A stretch of DNA of 64,000 bases from an uncultured Lachnospiraceae bacterium (lineage in GTDB: Bacteria; Bacillota; Clostridia; Lachnospirales; Lachnospiraceae), in the NCBI GenBank assembly GCA_947566645.1, contig CANOKL010000017.1:1-64000 (forward strand), given 5' to 3'. The notes beneath the pieces are model-generated. The model worked only from the letters and a program-made list of their open reading frames with translations, ran no database searches and had not been told where the DNA came from. This document shows positions 8,561 to 16,036 of this stretch, piece after piece (the first letter of the stretch is position 1; each line of letters begins with the position of its first letter). The translations under genes and the position numbers were made by a program.

Positions 8561-9604
8561 ATGGGAAGATGTTCATTATGCGGGGGAAAGCTGAACGGTC
8601 AGAATATTTGCACAGAATGTGGGCTTAATAATAGTAAATCAGATAAAAATTATAAGATAAACCAGAGCAGCTGCGACAGCCGGCCTCTGACCCATGTCCA
8701 TCAGGAGGAGCAGAAGCGTGCGAAAGAGACTGGGACATCCGAAAGGAGCGTCCAGAGGATGCCCCGGCAGCAGACAGGGCCTGTAAAAGCAGGGAATCAG
8801 AAGAAAAGGGGGAAAAACAACGGGGCCCGGATCATGGCAATTGCGAGTATCTGTCTTGTGCTCTCAGGTATTCTGGTGCCACTCATTCAGGAGTTTGCCT
8901 ATCATGAGGATCCAGAACCGGATTCAGAATACGAAGAGATAGATCCTTATGAATATGTAGAAAGGGAGATCCCGGAGGAAGGCAGTACAGAGGAATACAT
9001 TCTTGGAAGAGGAGAATATGTAGTGGGCGTCCATATTCCGGAGGGGAATTATACGGCAGACGCAGAAGATGATTTTGATGTGGTGCAGGTGGAAGATCCG
9101 GCCAATGGAATTTACCTCTATGAATATATGGATAAAGAAGAAGGCAATTATCTGGATGATCTGCGTCTTTACAGCGGCGCCCATGTGATGATTGAGACAG
9201 ATACCGTGATGAGGCTTTCTACTGAGAATGCCCGGATTACAGAGATGTACGGGATAAAGAATCCCTGGAAGGAAAGCATACAGATTACAGGAGAACAGAC
9301 CGCAGAGGCTGGAAAGGATTTTGTGCCAGGCGTCTATGACTTGAAAGCGCTGGAAGGCTACGGGACACTGGAGGTTATGCTTCGTACGGAAGGCGGGGAG
9401 GATTCTGGAGAAGAGTATACGGTCAGACAGATTTATTTTTCGGGGGAAGACCATACGGAATACAAGAATCTGGTACTGGCAGAGGGCATGAAGCTTGTGT
9501 TTGAGGATGCCGAAGCAGCGGCAGTCTCACTCACATCCAGTGAAACAATTGAGGGCACAGAGTATGACCAGTATTATACTTTGGGGGAGGAGCTCACAGA
9601 ATAA
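8561..9604 (+). CDS. Unrecognised zinc-ribbon, single-span membrane protein
   Basis: I do not recognise this 347-residue protein. It begins with a zinc ribbon (CSLCGGKLNGQNICTECG). Next is a hydrophilic basic linker, then one membrane span at about residues 89-108 (IMAIASICLVLSGILVPL). The rest is an acidic extracytoplasmic region. That region holds at least two units built on a G-x-Y/F-V-x-G-V-x-x-P pattern (GEYVVGVHIPEGNY near 148 and a looser KDFVPGVYDL near 252). This resembles small beta-type repeats in surface-exposed proteins of Firmicutes. It lies 23 bases after aspS with a good ribosome site and before gatC, so it is probably cotranscribed. A link to translation is not evident from its domains. 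Confidence 0.6.
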   Translation: MGRCSLCGGKLNGQNICTECGLNNSKSDKNYKINQSSCDSRPLTHVHQEEQKRAKETGTSERSVQRMPRQQTGPVKAGNQKKRGKNNGARIMAIASICLVLSGILVPLIQEFAYHEDPEPDSEYEEIDPYEYVEREIPEEGSTEEYILGRGEYVVGVHIPEGNYTADAEDDFDVVQVEDPANGIYLYEYMDKEEGNYLDDLRLYSGAHVMIETDTVMRLSTENARITEMYGIKNPWKESIQITGEQTAEAGKDFVPGVYDLKALEGYGTLEVMLRTEGGEDSGEEYTVRQIYFSGEDHTEYKNLVLAEGMKLVFEDAEAAAVSLTSSETIEGTEYDQYYTLGEELTE

Positions 9605-9635
9605 TTATACTTTGGAGGAGGAGCTCACAGAATAA
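9574..9635 (+). repeat. 31-bp tandem duplication spanning a stop codon
   Basis: Two adjacent 31-base units (9574-9604 and 9605-9635) differ at one base. The first contains the last codons and TAA stop of the zinc-ribbon gene; the second lies just downstream and is not translated in frame because the first unit ends in the stop. It also duplicates a GGAGGAG sequence. Confidence 0.85.
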
Positions 9636-9753
9636 AGAGATATACTGAGCATAGCCATATAAGGAAGTATGCGATACATAGCTGATGTGGACAGGAGTGC
9701 TTTTCAGGGCACTCTGCACAGAATGGCCGGGACATGAAAGGAGAACAAGGACT

Positions 9754-10047
9754 ATGGCAAATAAAATATCAGACGAGACAATTGAGTATGTCGGCATTCT
9801 TGCGAAGCTGGAATTATCAGAGCAGGAAAAGGAAGAGGCAAAAGCAGACATGGAGAAGATGCTGGACTACATTGATACGCTAAATGAACTGGACACAGAG
9901 GGAATCGAGCCTATGTCCCATGTATTTCCTGTAAGCAATGTATTCAGGGAGGATGTGGTCACGAACGGAGACGGAAGCGTGGATACCCTGGCGAATGCTC
10001 CTCTTAAGAAGGATAACAGCTTTAAAGTGCCAAAAACGATTGGATAG
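9754..10047 (+). CDS. gatC: Asp-tRNA(Asn)/Glu-tRNA(Gln) amidotransferase subunit C
   Basis: A 97-residue GatC, the belt subunit that holds GatA and GatB together. It has the characteristic start (ISDETIEYVGILAKLELSEQE), the DTEGIEPMSHVFP segment and the terminal SFKVPKTIG. The ATG at 9754 follows AAAGGAGA and gives the family's usual length; a longer frame from an upstream GTG is not supported. It precedes gatA by 13 bases. Confidence 0.95.
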   Translation: MANKISDETIEYVGILAKLELSEQEKEEAKADMEKMLDYIDTLNELDTEGIEPMSHVFPVSNVFREDVVTNGDGSVDTLANAPLKKDNSFKVPKTIG

Positions 10048-10060
10048 GAGGTGTCTGGAA

Positions 10061-11662
10061 ATGGATATTACAAGTATGACAGCAGTAGAACTAGGAAAAC
10101 GGATTCAGGCAGGAGAGCTGTCGGCTGTAGAGGCTGTAAAAGCATCTCTTGCACAGATTGATAAGGTGGAGGCGTCTGTCCACGGATTTGTAACAGTGGA
10201 CAGGGAAGGGGCTCTCAGGCGTGCAGAAGAGGTACAGAAAAAGATTGATGACGGAACTCTCACAGGCCCTCTTGCAGGCGTACCGGCGGCGATTAAGGAC
10301 AATCTCTGCATAAAGGACATGCCTGCCACATGCAGTTCCAGAATACTGGAGAATTTTAAACCAACTTTTACGGCAGAGGCGGTAAAAAATCTGGAAAAGG
10401 CAGGTGCCATTGTAATCGGAAAGACGAATATGGATGAATTTGCCATGGGGAGTACCACCGAAACTTCTTATTTCGGAGTGACAAGGAATCCGTGGAATAC
10501 AGAACATGTTCCCGGCGGCTCTTCCGGCGGCTCCTGCGCAGCCGTGGCAGCGGAGGAATGTGCCTTTGCACTTGGCTCTGACACAGGCGGCTCTATCCGG
10601 CAGCCCAGCTGTTTTTGCGGAGTGGTTGGGATCAAGCCTACCTATGGAACCGTATCACGCTACGGACTGATTGCGTATGGCTCATCCCTTGACCAGGTAG
10701 GGCCGGTGGCAAGGGACGTGACAGACTGCGCGGTTATCCTTGAGGCAATCGCCTCCCATGACCCAAAGGACAGCACATCCATGCCGCCAGGTGCCGGCGG
10801 ATATGATTTTACAGGTGCACTTGTGGATGATGTGAAGGGAATGAGGATCGGAATCCCCCAGGATTATTTTATAGAAGGACTGGACCAGGAGGTAAAGGAG
10901 CATATCTTAAGTGCCGCAAAGGTACTGGAAGAAAAAGGCGCCATAGTGGAGGAGTTTGACTTAAGCCTTGTGCAGTATGCGATCCCTGCATACTATGTCA
11001 TTGCCTCCGCGGAGGCAAGCTCCAACCTGTCCCGTTTTGACGGGGTAAAATATGGCTACCGCACGCCGGACTACGAAGGACTCCATAATATGTACAAGAA
11101 AAGCAGAAGCGAGGGCTTCGGAGCAGAGGTAAAGCGCAGGATCATGTTAGGCTCCTTTGTCTTAAGCTCTGGTTATTATGATGCATATTACCTGAAGGCA
11201 CTTAAGACAAAGGCACTGATCAAGCAGGCATTTGACCGGGCATTTGAAAAATATGACGTCATCCTTGCGCCCGCGGCGCCGACCACTGCGCCAAAGCTGG
11301 GCGCAAGCTTAAACGACCCGCTTAAGATGTACCTGGGAGATATCTATACCATTTCTGTAAATCTGGCAGGGCTTCCTGGAATCAGTATTCCGGTAGGAAC
11401 GGATTCAAAAGGGCTTCCGGTCGGGATGCAGATCATTGGAAGCTGCTTTGATGAGGCAAAGCTGTTTCGCGCGGCATATGCCTATGAACAGACAAGAGCC
11501 TATGAGAGGCCAGAGCTTGTAAAAGCATCTAAGGAGACAGTATCAAATGAGACAGCATCAGAGGAGACAGTATCAGTGAAAGCAGAAAAGGCAGCTTCAG
11601 AAATGAAGACAAATAAGTTAAGCGATGAAGCCGTCAGGACAATGGAAGGAGGGGACAGATAA
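10061..11662 (+). CDS. gatA: Asp-tRNA(Asn)/Glu-tRNA(Gln) amidotransferase subunit A
   Basis: The amidase-signature glutaminase of the transamidosome; it releases ammonia from glutamine for GatB. The catalytic triad is intact: K79 in AAIKDN, S154 in the GGSSGGS segment and S178 in SDTGGSIRQ. ATG at 10061 follows AGGAGGTG by seven bases. The protein is 533 residues, about 45 longer than typical GatA. The excess is a C-terminal, low-complexity Thr/Ser/Glu-rich tail after the ERPEL segment, with repeats of ETVS/ETAS. The stop overlaps the gatB start by one base (TAATG), indicating translational coupling. Confidence 0.96.
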   Translation: MDITSMTAVELGKRIQAGELSAVEAVKASLAQIDKVEASVHGFVTVDREGALRRAEEVQKKIDDGTLTGPLAGVPAAIKDNLCIKDMPATCSSRILENFKPTFTAEAVKNLEKAGAIVIGKTNMDEFAMGSTTETSYFGVTRNPWNTEHVPGGSSGGSCAAVAAEECAFALGSDTGGSIRQPSCFCGVVGIKPTYGTVSRYGLIAYGSSLDQVGPVARDVTDCAVILEAIASHDPKDSTSMPPGAGGYDFTGALVDDVKGMRIGIPQDYFIEGLDQEVKEHILSAAKVLEEKGAIVEEFDLSLVQYAIPAYYVIASAEASSNLSRFDGVKYGYRTPDYEGLHNMYKKSRSEGFGAEVKRRIMLGSFVLSSGYYDAYYLKALKTKALIKQAFDRAFEKYDVILAPAAPTTAPKLGASLNDPLKMYLGDIYTISVNLAGLPGISIPVGTDSKGLPVGMQIIGSCFDEAKLFRAAYAYEQTRAYERPELVKASKETVSNETASEETVSVKAEKAASEMKTNKLSDEAVRTMEGGDR

Positions 11663-13095
11663 TGGCAAAGCAATATGAGACAGTAATCGGACTGGAGGTC
11701 CATGTGGAACTTGCGACAAAGACAAAGATCTTCTGCTCCTGCAGCACAGAATTCGGCGGTGCGCCTAATACCCACACCTGCCCGGTATGCACCGGAATGC
11801 CGGGTTCCCTTCCGGTCTTAAATAAACAGGTCGTAGAGTATGCCATGGCAATCGGGCTTGCAACAAACTGCGAGATAACAAGAGTATGCAAATTCGACCG
11901 GAAAAACTACTTTTATCCTGACAATCCCCAGAACTATCAGATCTCCCAGCTGTACCTGCCCATTGCAAGAAATGGTTATGTTGAGATACAGACAGGAGAG
12001 GTTAAGAAAAAGATCCGGATTCACGAAATGCATATGGAAGAAGATGCGGGGAAATTAATCCATGATGAATGGGACGACACTTCCCTGGTAGATTACAACC
12101 GGAGCGGAGTTCCTCTTGTAGAGATTGTATCAGAGCCGGACATGCGCTCTGCAGACGAGGTGATTGCGTACCTGGAGAAGCTGCGTACCATTATCCAGTA
12201 TCTCGGGGCATCAGACTGCAAGCTCCAGGAGGGTTCCATGAGAGCAGATGTAAACCTGTCGGTAAGAGAAGCCGGGACGAAGGAATTCGGCACAAGAACC
12301 GAGATGAAGAATCTGAATTCCTTCAAAGCCATTGCCCGGGCCATCGAGGGAGAGCGCGCCCGTCAGATTGAACTGTTGTCAGAAGGAAAGAAAGTCATAC
12401 AGGAGACAAGACGCTGGGATGACAACAAGGAATCCTCCTATGCCATGCGGTCAAAGGAGGATGCACAGGATTACCGCTATTTCCCCGAGCCGGATCTTGT
12501 TCCGGTCATAATCGGAGATGAATGGATTCAGGAAATAAAAGACCGCCAGCCAGAGATGCGGGATGAAAAACTGGAGAGGTATAAAAAGGAATTTGACATT
12601 CCCCAGTATGATGCGGAGATTCTTACAGAATCTAAGGCAATGGCAGACCTGTTCGAGGCAGCGTCAGCCATCTGCAGGAATCCAAAGAAGGTATCCAACT
12701 GGCTTATGGTAGAAACCATGCGGCTTTTAAAGGAGCACGACATGGAGCCAGAGGAGATCACCTTTACTCCGGAGCATCTTGCACAGCTTGTGCAGCTTAC
12801 TGAAAACGGTACCATCAACAGCTCTGTTGCAAAAGAGGTGTTTGAAAAAATATTTACAGAGAATGCGGATCCGGTGGAATATGTAGAAAAACATGGGCTG
12901 AAAACCGTAAATGATGAGGGAGAACTTTTAAAAGTACTTCAAAAAGTTATTGCCGGGAATCCACAAGCTGTAGTAGACTATAAAGGAGGCAAGGAAAAAG
13001 CGCTTGGCGCGTTGGTCGGACAGACCATGAAGGCCATGAAGGGAAAAGCAGATCCCGGCATGGTGAATAAAAAATTAAGAGAATTGTTAAAGTAA
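11662..13095 (+). CDS. gatB: Asp-tRNA(Asn)/Glu-tRNA(Gln) amidotransferase subunit B
   Basis: A 477-residue GatB that phosphorylates and amidates the misacylated aminoacyl-tRNA. Family segments seen: ETVIGLEVHVEL at the start, the zinc-site cysteines in FCSCSTEFGG and CPVCTGMPG, the YFYPDNPQNYQISQ segment, and a C-terminal YqeY-like helical tail domain ending in VNKKLRELL. Length is normal. It is coupled to gatA by a one-base overlap and is the last gene of the T-box operon. Confidence 0.97.
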   Translation: MAKQYETVIGLEVHVELATKTKIFCSCSTEFGGAPNTHTCPVCTGMPGSLPVLNKQVVEYAMAIGLATNCEITRVCKFDRKNYFYPDNPQNYQISQLYLPIARNGYVEIQTGEVKKKIRIHEMHMEEDAGKLIHDEWDDTSLVDYNRSGVPLVEIVSEPDMRSADEVIAYLEKLRTIIQYLGASDCKLQEGSMRADVNLSVREAGTKEFGTRTEMKNLNSFKAIARAIEGERARQIELLSEGKKVIQETRRWDDNKESSYAMRSKEDAQDYRYFPEPDLVPVIIGDEWIQEIKDRQPEMRDEKLERYKKEFDIPQYDAEILTESKAMADLFEAASAICRNPKKVSNWLMVETMRLLKEHDMEPEEITFTPEHLAQLVQLTENGTINSSVAKEVFEKIFTENADPVEYVEKHGLKTVNDEGELLKVLQKVIAGNPQAVVDYKGGKEKALGALVGQTMKAMKGKADPGMVNKKLRELLK

Positions 13096-13202
13096 TGCCA
13101 GTTACAACCAAAGTACAGTGATTCAGCATGTCTTTGCAGGGAATGCACAGAGGCTGAACAACTACACAAAAGCAACAATGTCTGTAGGAAAGGAGAAGTC
13201 AT

Positions 13203-14615
13203 ATGGGAGGCTTTTTTGGAGTAGCATCAAAGGAAGACTGTGTGTTAGAGCTGTTTTACGGGGTGGATTATCACTCGCATCTGGGGACAAGGCGGGGAGG
13301 AATGGCCACTTACGGTAAGGGAGGCTTTAACCGCGCTATTCATAACATTGAGAATTCACCGTTTCGAACGAAGTTTGACCGCGATGTAGGAGAGATGAAG
13401 GGACATCTGGGAATCGGGTGTATTTCCGATTTTGAACCACAGCCTTTGTTAATCCGTTCAAAGCTTGGAAGCTTTGCCATCACAACTGTCGGCAAGGTGA
13501 ATAACTATGAAGAGCTTCAGCACGAGCTGTATGAAACCGCACACTCCCATTTTCAGGAGATGACAAATGGACAGATTAATGTGACAGAGCTGATTGCGGC
13601 ATTAATCTGCGAGAAGGATTCGATACTTGAAGGAATCCAATATGTACAGGAGCGGGTGGAAGGCTCCATGACGCTGCTGCTTATGACGAAAGACGGAATC
13701 TATGCGGCAAGAGATTACCACGGCAGGACACCCCTTGTGGTGGGAAGAAAAAAAGGGGCATACTGTGTCTCCTTTGAAAGCCATGCATACATCAATATCG
13801 GCTATACAGATTACCGGGAGCTAGGTCCCGCAGAGATTGCCTTCATCACGCCAGAGGGAGTAGAAACCTTAAGGGCACCCCGCAAGGAGATGAAGATCTG
13901 CTCTTTCTTATGGGTGTACTACGGTTACCCTACCTCGGCCTATGAAGGGGTCAATGTAGAAGAGATGCGTTACAAATGTGGAAGTATGCTTGCAAAACGC
14001 GACGGGGACAGCGTACACCCTGACATCGTGGCAGGCGTCCCGGATTCCGGAATTGCACATGCAATCGGCTATGCCAACGAATCCGGCATCCCCTACGCAA
14101 GACCCTTTATCAAATACACCCCCACATGGCCCCGCTCCTTCATGCCGACGAACCAGAACCAGAGAAATCTGATCGCCCGCATGAAGCTGATCCCGGTACA
14201 TGCACTGATTCAGAATAAAAAGCTTCTGCTCATAGACGATTCCATCGTCCGCGGAACACAGCTTCGGGAGACAACCGAATTCCTGTATAACAGCGGTGCA
14301 AAAGAGGTACATGTCCGTCCGGCATGCCCGCCTCTCCTCTACGGATGCAAATACCTGAACTTCTCACGTTCCAAGTCAGAGCTTGAGCTTATTACAAGAC
14401 AGATGATCAAAAAAAGAGAGGGAGAGGACTGCCCCCAGGAAGTACTGGACGAGTATGCAGATCCATGCTCATGCAGATACGCGCAGATGATTGAAGACAT
14501 CCGGAAACAACAGAACTTCACATCCCTCCGGTTCCACAGACTGGACGATTTACTGGAGTCCATCGGGATCGAACCATGCAAGGTCTGTACATACTGCTTC
14601 AACGGAAAAGAATAA
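13203..14615 (+). CDS. PurF-like amidophosphoribosyltransferase paralog lacking the N-terminal Cys
   Basis: A 470-residue protein with the PurF two-domain layout. The N-terminal Ntn domain is recognisable (FFGVASK, GTRRGGMATYG, GHLGIG) but position 2 is glycine, where active PurF enzymes expose a catalytic cysteine (MCGI...). The nearest cysteine is C13. The phosphoribosyltransferase domain keeps the PRPP loop (IDDSIVRGTQ, D345/D346). C-terminal cysteines (PCSCRY and CKVCTYC) resemble the Fe-S ligands of Bacillus-type PurF. I therefore expect no glutamine-dependent activity; ammonia-dependent phosphoribosylamine synthesis or another PRPP-using role is possible. AAAGGAGA supports the start. 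It follows gatB by 107 bases with no purine genes nearby. Confidence 0.8.
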   Translation: MGGFFGVASKEDCVLELFYGVDYHSHLGTRRGGMATYGKGGFNRAIHNIENSPFRTKFDRDVGEMKGHLGIGCISDFEPQPLLIRSKLGSFAITTVGKVNNYEELQHELYETAHSHFQEMTNGQINVTELIAALICEKDSILEGIQYVQERVEGSMTLLLMTKDGIYAARDYHGRTPLVVGRKKGAYCVSFESHAYINIGYTDYRELGPAEIAFITPEGVETLRAPRKEMKICSFLWVYYGYPTSAYEGVNVEEMRYKCGSMLAKRDGDSVHPDIVAGVPDSGIAHAIGYANESGIPYARPFIKYTPTWPRSFMPTNQNQRNLIARMKLIPVHALIQNKKLLLIDDSIVRGTQLRETTEFLYNSGAKEVHVRPACPPLLYGCKYLNFSRSKSELELITRQMIKKREGEDCPQEVLDEYADPCSCRYAQMIEDIRKQQNFTSLRFHRLDDLLESIGIEPCKVCTYCFNGKE

Positions 14616-14620
14616 AAACC

Positions 14621-14682
14621 AAATTTGGGACAGGGTATTTTTAATTTGGGACGGGGTATTTTTAAAAATACCCCGTCCCCAA
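14621..14682. repeat. GTGHF palindromic repeat, copy 2 with an extra half-unit
   Basis: A complete palindrome (14643-14682, arms GGGACGGGGTATTTTT and AAAAATACCCCGTCCC) is preceded by a half-unit AATTTGGGACAGGGTATTTTT at 14622-14642 with one substitution. It lies between the convergent purF-like and malY-like genes and probably terminates both. On the minus strand it encodes the end of the MalY-like protein (GTGYF-stop). Confidence 0.85.
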
Positions 14683-15834
14683 CTCGTCTATAATTGCCCG
14701 GACAGCCTTTTCTACATTCTCCTTTGAAGTCGCAAGGTTCATTCTTACAAATGAGGCAAAGCGTTCGCCTCCGAACCAGTCGCCGTAATCCAGCGCCAGC
14801 CGGCATTTTTTCTGAAGAAATTCTTTCATATCCTCTGGTCTGATACATGCCTTCATGTCAATCCAGCACAGATAAGTTCCTTCAAGTGGTGACACAACAA
14901 TACCCGGAAGCTCTTCTGCGAAAGTATTCTTTACAAACAGATAATTCTCATAGATGATCTCCTTCACTTCCCGGAGCCACTCATGTCCGTCCCGGTAAGC
15001 TGCCTCTGCAGCGATATAGCCAAATGCATTGCCGCTTGTAACCCGGATTCCGGCAACATACTCGTCCCATTTTCCACGTAGTGTTTCATCCGGAATCATA
15101 ATAACAGAATTCTGACATCCGGCAAGGTTAAAGGTCTTGGATGGCGCTGTTACTGTAATCATCATGTCCTCATAATCACCGATACAGAAAGAAGGGGTAT
15201 GAGTATGGCCTGCAAAAGTAAGATCATGATGGATCTCATCCGAGATGACAAATACATGATGCTTCCTGCACAGATCAAGCAGTTTTTTTAGTTCATCTCG
15301 CGTCCACACCCTTCCCGCCGGGTTGTGGGGTGAACAGAGGATGAACTGGGAGACATGGTTTTCTATAATTTTCTGTTCAAAGTCTTCAAAATCAATGGTA
15401 TATTCCCCGGATGTATTCACCAGATCCGAAGTAACCAGCCTGCGGTGGTTGTTCGTAACTGCCTGGAGAAATGGGTAGTAGACTGGCGTCAGGACAATGA
15501 CCGCGTCCCCGGGCCCGGTCATAAATTGTGTAATCCAGTTAAATGCGCATACGACGCCCGGTGAGAACCGGAGCCACTCCCTCCTTGCCTCAAAGCCGTG
15601 CTGTTCCCTCTCCCAGGTTAGAAATGCCTCATAATAGGAATCCGGAACATGATAATAACCGTAAACTCCCTGTGCTACATAATCGCTCAGAGCCTTAGTC
15701 ACACAGCCTGGAACCTGAAAATCCATGTCGGCAACCCATAAGGGAAGAAGACCCTCCTCACCGAACATGCCAGTCTGTCCGTCCCACTTGTTACAGTTTG
15801 TATTTTTCCGGTCAAAGTACGTTACCTGTGACAT
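14662..15834 (-). CDS. MalY/PatB-type PLP-dependent C-S lyase / aminotransferase
   Basis: A 390-residue fold-type I PLP enzyme of the MalY/PatB group (cystathionine beta-lyase type). Features: LPLWVADMDF near the start, SPHNPAGRVW, SDEIHHDL, and the PLP lysine K233 in TAPSKTFNLAG. Likely role is beta-elimination of cystathionine or other cysteine conjugates, giving thiol, pyruvate and ammonia. The C-terminal GTGYF and stop lie inside the palindromic repeat, after a natural-looking end (VEKAVRAIIDEL). It is a single gene on the minus strand, divergent from the GH16 gene. Confidence 0.88.
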   Translation of the reverse strand: MSQVTYFDRKNTNCNKWDGQTGMFGEEGLLPLWVADMDFQVPGCVTKALSDYVAQGVYGYYHVPDSYYEAFLTWEREQHGFEARREWLRFSPGVVCAFNWITQFMTGPGDAVIVLTPVYYPFLQAVTNNHRRLVTSDLVNTSGEYTIDFEDFEQKIIENHVSQFILCSPHNPAGRVWTRDELKKLLDLCRKHHVFVISDEIHHDLTFAGHTHTPSFCIGDYEDMMITVTAPSKTFNLAGCQNSVIMIPDETLRGKWDEYVAGIRVTSGNAFGYIAAEAAYRDGHEWLREVKEIIYENYLFVKNTFAEELPGIVVSPLEGTYLCWIDMKACIRPEDMKEFLQKKCRLALDYGDWFGGERFASFVRMNLATSKENVEKAVRAIIDELGTGYF

Positions 15835-15938
15835 TTTATCTGCCCTCCCAAATATAGAATAAATGCGTCAAAAGGTATTGGCGCTTACATCATGATTAAA
15901 TTTTACGACAGAATCCGTTATTTTGCAAGAATAGTGTG

Positions 15939-15955
15939 GTCATGAATCTGATATT
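15939..15955 (+). promoter_or_regulatory. Shared beta-glucan promoter motif, site 1 (GH16)
   Basis: GTCATGAATCTGATATT. The same motif recurs upstream of the large GH94 gene and the ABC-transporter operon. Here CTGATA could be the -35 and TATACT, 18 bases further, the -10, so the site overlaps the -35 region. An AraC-type activator encoded within the locus is the obvious candidate ligand. Confidence 0.6.
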
Positions 15956-16036
15956 TATGTAAATTTTATAATATACTTAAAAATGTAATATGATTATAAT
16001 CTTAATCAAATAAAAACATAAGAAAGGAAGAAGAAA

